Of a DNA stretch of 64,000 nt, positions 46,601-64,000 are shown piece by piece. The position numbers and the translations under genes are program-made. The notes below the pieces were generated by a model. It did no database searches and had not been told where the DNA came from. It saw only the letters and a program-made list of their open reading frames with translations. This DNA is from Pocillopora verrucosa (taxonomy: Eukaryota; Cnidaria; Anthozoa; Scleractinia; Pocilloporidae). Numbering within the stretch: position 1 is the stretch's first letter; each line of letters begins with the position of its first letter. The DNA lies in contig NC_089314.1 in NCBI RefSeq assembly GCF_036669915.1, forward strand, positions 24,125,799 to 24,189,798, given 5' to 3'.

Positions 46601-47055
46601 CTCGCCCGACACTAAAACACCACCCAGTCAAACTTTGGTGTTGACTGATATTATTTTCTTCGGATCGTTCAAAATTTCAGTAATTACAACTACGAACAGA
46701 TGAAGAAGGCACCTCTGAACCTGGGAAAATTCTGGGAAACTTTACTCTATCAACTAATTCCAGGAAAAGCAACGTATTTTCCCCTTGTTTAACCATGAAT
46801 GATCAAGAGATTATTTAGTGCCGCAGTTTTTCTCGTTTTTGCATTGAGCTAAGGAATCAATTCATTTAAGCAAAGAAATCAATGTATTTAAAACAGTAAC
46901 AAGGCAGGAGGAGAGATCATTTGTCCCAAAAGCCTAACATAGCATAGGTAAATCACTCGAGATAACAACGGTTAGTGAACTTTACATACCTGTCTATTAG
47001 AAAACCGAAAAAAATTTAAGCTCAAGGAAAAAAATAATGCAAACCAGCCCCTGCC
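43632..47055. other. Intergenic between genes C and D
   Basis: About 3.4 kb without a recognised gene. It holds the gene C promoter side, a palindromic MITE (44231-44367) and a 15-base G run at about 45309-45323 that makes a Gly-rich false frame. A 106-codon minus frame at 45618-45938 has no domain or splice support. Confidence 0.45.
44231..44367. mobile_element. Palindromic (foldback) MITE
   Basis: About 137 bp. The left arm GGATCCATATCAGTATCTGG continues into CCACCTACCCCTTCCCTAAC. The right arm is its near-complement, GTTAGGGGAGGGGTAAGTGG then CAGATACTGATATTGATCC. The loop is about 35 bp. No target duplication is obvious. Confidence 0.7.
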
Positions 47056-50000
47056 CTAGGTGTTTCTCCAGCCACGCCCGCGGTCCCTACCGTGACCCCG
47101 TCCCTGAAACTGTTCTGGCTCCAGCTGCGGACCCCGGCCACGTTCCCATCCCCGGCCACGGCCCCGAATCGGGCTGTCCCTTTGCCCCGGATTCACTGGC
47201 TCTTGCTCTTGCTGTGGCGGGCAGTTTCGTAAACGTGTTTGTATGATGATAAAGTAAAGAAACACGTGAAGAAGGAAACCAAGGTGCATTGGTGGGCCTA
47301 CGTTAAACAGAATTTCCAGGCCTTGGTCTTTGATAGCACACCTGTGAAGGCAAATGAGTCAAAAATTAAAGTTTAAATGACAAATTGCCGAGACAACCAA
47401 GAAAAATTCGCCCGAACCAAACAGAGCCACACCTCGATACGGTTTCAGTTTGGGTTAAACAGTGAATCAAAGAGCGAGTTAGGGAGGTTTTAAATCGAAT
47501 TCCCAATACATTTATTTCAAAACTGGCATGTAAGTCAACCTAGTGAAGGACAGAATAGAGGGAAGAGGGCTTTTGTTAGGATTAAAATGCCGAATAATGT
47601 TTGACAAATATATAACCTTTACATCCGAAAATCATTAACTTGAATCCTTGGTTACGCGAACTTTTCCCTTTGTTGAACAAAACTTAAATTTCAGCTACAT
47701 TAAAAATTAAGTGCAATCGAGTAAAGTTGCCTATTCAGCAGGAGGTTAACCTATTTTCTATAGCATGCAGCGATTAGAGGGGTTTTTTACTCCCCCTGTA
47801 TAGGATGCCAGTCCATTGTAAGTTTTCCCCCACCAAACATTTGGTTAGGTTTCCCTGGCTGTCTCCAGAAGTCATTTGTACTGCGGGTGGAAAGGGGCAA
47901 TATGGGAGTTAAATTTCTTGTACTACATCAAAACACAATGATCCAAGTCTCGAAAGAAATCCCTTGAAAGAAAAGCAGGAGATCTGGGTACGAGGTTGAT
48001 TTTGAAAGCTGACTGATAAAGCATCGTTCAGTGGCGCGCCTTATTTTACACGTGCAAATATTTTAGCATGCCTGACTGGCTGAGAGTACGTCAATCAATC
48101 ACAAACAGAGCAGGAAATTGGTAGCAAAATGTTGAAGTTAAATATAAATCACTAACAAGTAATCAAATAACTAAAGTGCAAATTTAGAAATAAATTATCA
48201 CCCGTAAACGATCCGATTGTTTATTGGCAACAACTATTGACCGAAGAGGATGTGGTTAGCGGTGGATATTTACCGATCGAGCCGCGACGCAACAAGGTAA
48301 ATATCCAGCACTACCCACCGACATTCCTGCAACGATTACATTAATTTTCGGGAACAAATCCCACGTAAGTTACTCGGTGGTGAATAGCAAAGGATATCTG
48401 GAGTTTGAGTAGCCAATCAGAGCGCGCCTTCAATGCTATCCACTGTTTTAGAATACATTAAACTTTGTGATGCTCAACGCTTACAAACCTGAGAAGATCA
48501 TCCACTGGTCCAAAGTTTTGGTCAACCAAACCCTCTCCAAACATGGAGAGCACCCCTAACATCACAGCAGGTACAAGAACATAGTTTTTAGTGCTCTGAT
48601 TTAGTACGGGCAAAGCTCGGGCGTTGATGTTGGTGAACAAGAAAATGAGGAATGCTGTTGTTATACTTCGTATAATAAACTTAGCGGCAGTCCAAGGGAT
48701 GTATGGCGGGGGGAGATTCCCGATATCGCCTCTGTGGCTCTCTTTAGCAGCCCAAAAACAAGCTATGACTGCCTTCACGAACCAGCATGTAAATCCTACA
48801 GCACCCAGACAACAAACCTATCAGAGGAAAGAAGAAAAGGTTGGAGTATTGCCTGCTATTGAGCTTGTTCACTTCGACATGCACAGTGTCTCATATTCGA
48901 TATACCAAAATTAAACATTTCCCGAAGCGATCTTAGCTAGAGCCGATGAAGCCGAGTAATCATAACAATTTAATTTGTAAAATCTCGGTTTCACCTCACT
49001 GAGGTATATTATAAAAAATAAGTTGTCATAATTACTCGGCTTCATGGCTCTAGTTGGCATTCAAACTGGTCTTTTACTGGATTTTACCCTGAAGTTGCGT
49101 GGGTGCATCGACCATAAACGTGAACTGACCGCAGTGGAGAATGATAGGTTAGTTGTTCACATAGACTCAGGACAATGTCGATGACAAAACGTCGCTGACA
49201 TCTTTAACAGACAAATTTTCTCGGAAAAAGGTTCCGGTGTGATGGGTCGAGGCATCGAAGCAGACTGTAAGAGGCTCATAGAAGGCCAAAATATTCACTT
49301 CAATCAATCATTTTTTTTAAGTTGTCAAAGAAATTTACAGAGACTTACCATTATTTTAACACCTTGCGATTCTCTAAGGTGATTGGGAACTTCCGCCAAT
49401 TCGTTTAAGCAGAGCAGACAAATTCCACCAACAACGACTACTATGTTGACAATAATGGCAAACATATTGACCCCTCCGTTTAGATTGGATGCAGACACAA
49501 AATATAAAGCACTGAAGACAGGGGCTACGAGGCAGAAGCTGCCAAGAGCAAATCCGAATGCACTTTTGACTTCATCAAAAGGCGACATTTCTTGATTACC
49601 ACCGCCATTGTCATTCTCATCGGCCGGGTCCGCGTGATTTTGAACTTCAACAGAATGTTCAAGAAACAGTAGTGCACACAATAAGCGATAATCTATGATC
49701 AATGCTTTGTATAGCACTGTCAATAAATTGAACCAGCTGTCAAATTCTGCCCTGATTCCAGTTAAAGCTACGTCGTTGTCTATATTTTTTTGCGGGTCTA
49801 TCCACTCGATGAAGTTGAAAAAAGATAATAATCTAAAATAAAACCGAACGTTCTCTTCGTATCCCTGGGAAATTGTAGTGTTCCGCAGATACAGATAGGT
49901 AACAACTTGGAAAATCTTCTGAATAAGGAAAACAGTCTTGTCCGCGTTAACTAAGCGCCTCTTTTTATCCATTAAGCTTTCTTTTGTCTCGTCCGTTATC

Positions 50001-50521
50001 TTGGGGCTAAACGATGCGCAAATCAGCACAATCTCGATAATGACCAAAGGAAAGGTTAACAAGGAAACTACCAGACCCATGGAAGGCTGTTGTTTACCGA
50101 GGGGCGGTCTATCATTCCCCTGTGGGTTGGCTTCTCCTCGAGCTCTGTTTGGCATTTCAAAGAAACGCCAGGCACCAAAGATTATGAAAATTATTCCAAT
50201 AAGTATTGTTGTGAAAAGTCGGAAGCTCAACTTCACCAAGAGGTTGTGCGCATTTGTAAATACATTTATACAGGTAATTAGTGCCCCCACGAAAAATGCG
50301 AAGAGTGCTCCTTGCGAAGAAGAAACTCTAAGACAGGGCTGGAACCAGACACCGAGAATGCCCAAGAAGAACATGACCAAATAGAATGTCGCAGCACAAC
50401 TTGCGGTGATGAGTTGAGATGCGAATACTGTCGAGTTAATGTCGTTATTGGTCACATTACAAGTATTATTCAAAGTAACGTCTGTGAATTCTTGACCACT
50501 GCTTACAAAGTGGAAACCCAT
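47056..50521 (-). CDS. Otopetrin-like multi-pass membrane protein D, with RG-rich tail
   Basis: Three exons on the minus strand: 49349-50521, 48489-48817 and 47056-47341 (stop TAG), about 595 residues, with the shared phases. Family blocks are present: FYLVMFFLGILGVWF, FRLFTTILIGIIFIIFGAW, SFFNFIEWIDPQKN and YKALIIDYRLLCALLFLEHS. After the last membrane segment (MHLGFLLHVFLYFIII) the protein has a ~60-residue tail not found in A or C: QEQEP, then Arg-Gly repeats (RGRGRGWERGRG; GRGHGRDRGRGW). The tail is in frame, encoded by the same exon as the last membrane segment, and likely cytosolic if the topology follows otopetrins. The start is the first ATG after an in-frame alternative codon. Its promoter region faces that of MBTPS1 1.56 kb away. 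Confidence 0.8.
48937..49053. mobile_element. Short MITE in gene D intron 1
   Basis: About 117 bp with inverted ends CTAGAGCCGATGAAGCCGAG and CTCGGCTTCATGGCTCTAG (one indel). The middle is AT-rich. No clear target duplication. Confidence 0.65.
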
Positions 50522-52082
50522 TTGACTTTTATGTTTTCCAACTGATCGCAATGCCGAATCGCTGCAATAATCTTAAGTTCCGAAGAGCCTCTTCTTACTC
50601 TTGCAGTTGGGACCTTTGGACGGTGACACTTACACGTCATGAATCGTATCTGATTTCCTTAATTTCTCGGAATTGGTTGCGGCATGTCCGATCTCCGATG
50701 TTACTACTTTCAGGATCAGTTTTCTCCTGTCACTATTCCCAAAATAGAAAGACTTGGAGAATATAAAAGCTAGTCAAAGTCTGCCTAACTTACAGTAATG
50801 CAAATTAAATATATAAAATTGGAGGGGATAGGGTTTATTAATTTCATCATTTTTGAGCTGTTTGTGGTAGATGGTGTGTAACGGCATCGCAGCGCATGTG
50901 CTTGCGTCCACTTGCGTTTCCACAACTAAGGAAGTCCTTATTTTGGTTGTTCAGTAGCTTTTGAAAATTTCCGAAGAACTATAAATAGATAAAAAAAATT
51001 TCTAGGCATGTCCCTGCTTAAGGGAAAAGCAGGGCTTCGGGCACACGAAAGCTGATGAAGATTGGGGTCTGCGGGTCTGTGGGCTCCCTCCTCCACCCCA
51101 CCCTCCCGCTCCTCTCATCGCCTTTCTGGTAATTCTGGGGTATATGTTATGAACTAGAACTGTGGAACGGGGTACAAAGATAATATCTACAAATCTATTC
51201 TCCTTCTTTGGCTCGTTATGCATCACGCACTCTCTCACGTAATGAGCGTGTTGCGTGATGAATCCGGATGACAGCCGTAAAAGAAACAGAGAAAAATACT
51301 AGGCCGTATGGTTTGAATGATCATGAACATCTTTTCTTTTTAAGTTTGTTTGTTTGTTTGTATACTTTTGTCGGTTTGATTGTTTTTATTTTGCTTTCTT
51401 GAAATTGATTTCAGATTCAGTTGGATTACGCTCTGCCCTTGACTTTTCTGTTGGAAACCGCTGACCACTACTCCGCGTTTGTTGCCATATGGAGTCTTCT
51501 ATCAAATATTGGTTTTTTTTCCATTTACCATAACACGTGGAAGTCTTCCATCCCAGCTTTGAGCACTTTCTCACCCAAATTTCCTCATCCTCTGTGATTT
51601 ACAGTTTATCGTACCAATCCTTTAATACGTTTGAAAAATCTATTTATTATTCCTTTCATTTTTTCCCTTTTTCTTTCTTTCTTTTTCCTTTTTTTTTTTT
51701 TAATTCTCTCTTAAGTACGACTAGTAAATAATATTAAAACCTATTCGCACTTTGTTTGTGTGTGTAGCTCAGCCGATTTCTTTTTGTCTTCCTAACATGA
51801 AAATAGTGAGTTACCCATGGCAATAACTTCTTCGCAAAGCTATTGATGGTCAACTACATTCCTCACAAGGTCAGTTTGTTTCCGTGCGCCGGGAGATTCA
51901 GCCAATCACGGCTAGATGTCACCGTCACATGATTACCTTCCAAAACCATTTCATGTTTTAATGGTGTGAAGAGCATTTCAAGTGAAGATAGTAGTTTCCT
52001 ATAACATCGAGTTCTCTATCCGCTTTTCTCGACTGAGATGGACTGGCTTTAGCAGACGATTGATGAACGTTACTTTAGGCCC
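50522..52082. other. Divergent intergenic region between gene D and MBTPS1
   Basis: 1.56 kb that must contain both promoters and 5' UTRs. A pyrimidine-rich run lies at about 51650-51705. No gene is recognised, and short frames inside lack support. Confidence 0.45.
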
Positions 52083-63430
<11,348 letters not shown>

Positions 63431-64000
63431 GTAAGTGTTTGTACTGAGCGTGAAAAGGGATCTGGGAAATTCACAGGGGGGTTAAAAGAAGAGTGAGAAC
63501 CAGATTAGGTAACCTGTGCATCAGGTGCTTATAAAGTCGTGAAGCAGATGTGATTATTGGTCGTAGAATTTTGTGTCAGATGAAATAAAATGGAGAACAT
63601 AAGTAGCATAAGTCAACCTAGGAATTTTGGTTACTTGGAGGAGCTTCTCGTGCACCAAAATACATAAATGTGTACGTCTGAGATACCGTAGACTGCCACT
63701 TCTAAATTTTCCCACTCTCCCCTCTCCCCCCCCCCCCCCCCAGGTTACAGGCCCCTGTACTTGTAAACAAAAAAATGCGTACGATTATAAATCTCCCTTG
63801 ATATAAGCCCCCATCTTACTTTTCTCGTTATGAGATAAACGAACTCTGTGCTACCTTGAACAGAAAATGGCAAATGTAAGCCTCTGAAACCCATTTCGAA
63901 GTTGTATAAGCCCAGGGCCTATATGTGGCTGTTTACGTTATTCTGGAAGTTCTTAATTTCTATGGTTACTTGGGTAGATGAACAATATGTTATGTCTATT

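Noticed and set aside
47037-47246. Plus-strand Pro/Ala-rich open frame
   Set aside because: It is the antisense of the Arg-Gly-rich tail of gene D, whose frame is joined to the rest of the family by a proper acceptor and phase.
47760-47910. Possible additional dispersed repeat in the gene D region
   Set aside because: The sequence (GGATGCCAGTCCATTG and around) has a familiar repeat look, but there is no second copy in the window and no inverted ends to define it.

Overview
The window looks like nuclear DNA of an anthozoan cnidarian, most likely a stony coral. This is inferred from intron-rich metazoan genes with canonical GT-AG introns, an AT-rich background, many short palindromic transposon relics, and protein families (the multi-pass membrane family, the transposon proteins) that I associate with coral and sea-anemone genomes. 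No species can be named from sequence alone.

Layout. 0-1 kb: last two coding exons of a coiled-coil gene (+). 3.3-6.6 kb: PAR6 polarity protein (-), complete in three exons. 8.9-15.3 kb: 3-ketodihydrosphingosine reductase (KDSR, -), complete in eleven exons. 16.4-17.9 kb: a two-exon C39-like cysteine peptidase-fold protein (-), head-to-head with a single-exon peptide deformylase (18.3 kb, +), which has a diverged tandem copy at 20.6 kb. 22 kb: a small Cys-rich protein (-). 25-50.5 kb: a cluster of four related three-exon membrane proteins plus one truncated copy. Their topology and motifs fit a strongly diverged otopetrin (proton channel) family. Two genes point right (A, B) and two point left (C, D). 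Between the two halves lie a 3.07-kb DNA transposon with terminal inverted repeats and an inter-alpha-trypsin-inhibitor heavy-chain-like gene (+). 52.1-63.4 kb: the first 22 coding exons of site-1 protease (MBTPS1, +), which runs off the right edge.

The single-copy genes are housekeeping (cell polarity, sphingolipid synthesis, mitochondrial protein maturation, SREBP/ATF6-type proteolysis). They do not form a pathway. The lineage-specific part is the otopetrin-like array. If these are proton channels they would bear on pH control, which matters to a calcifying animal, but that is inference.

Repeats are mostly non-autonomous DNA transposons: a TTAA-flanked MITE family with at least nine copies, several foldback elements, one nested insertion with a clear 8-bp target duplication, a GATCCCC-rich transposon family, and a tRNA-derived SINE.
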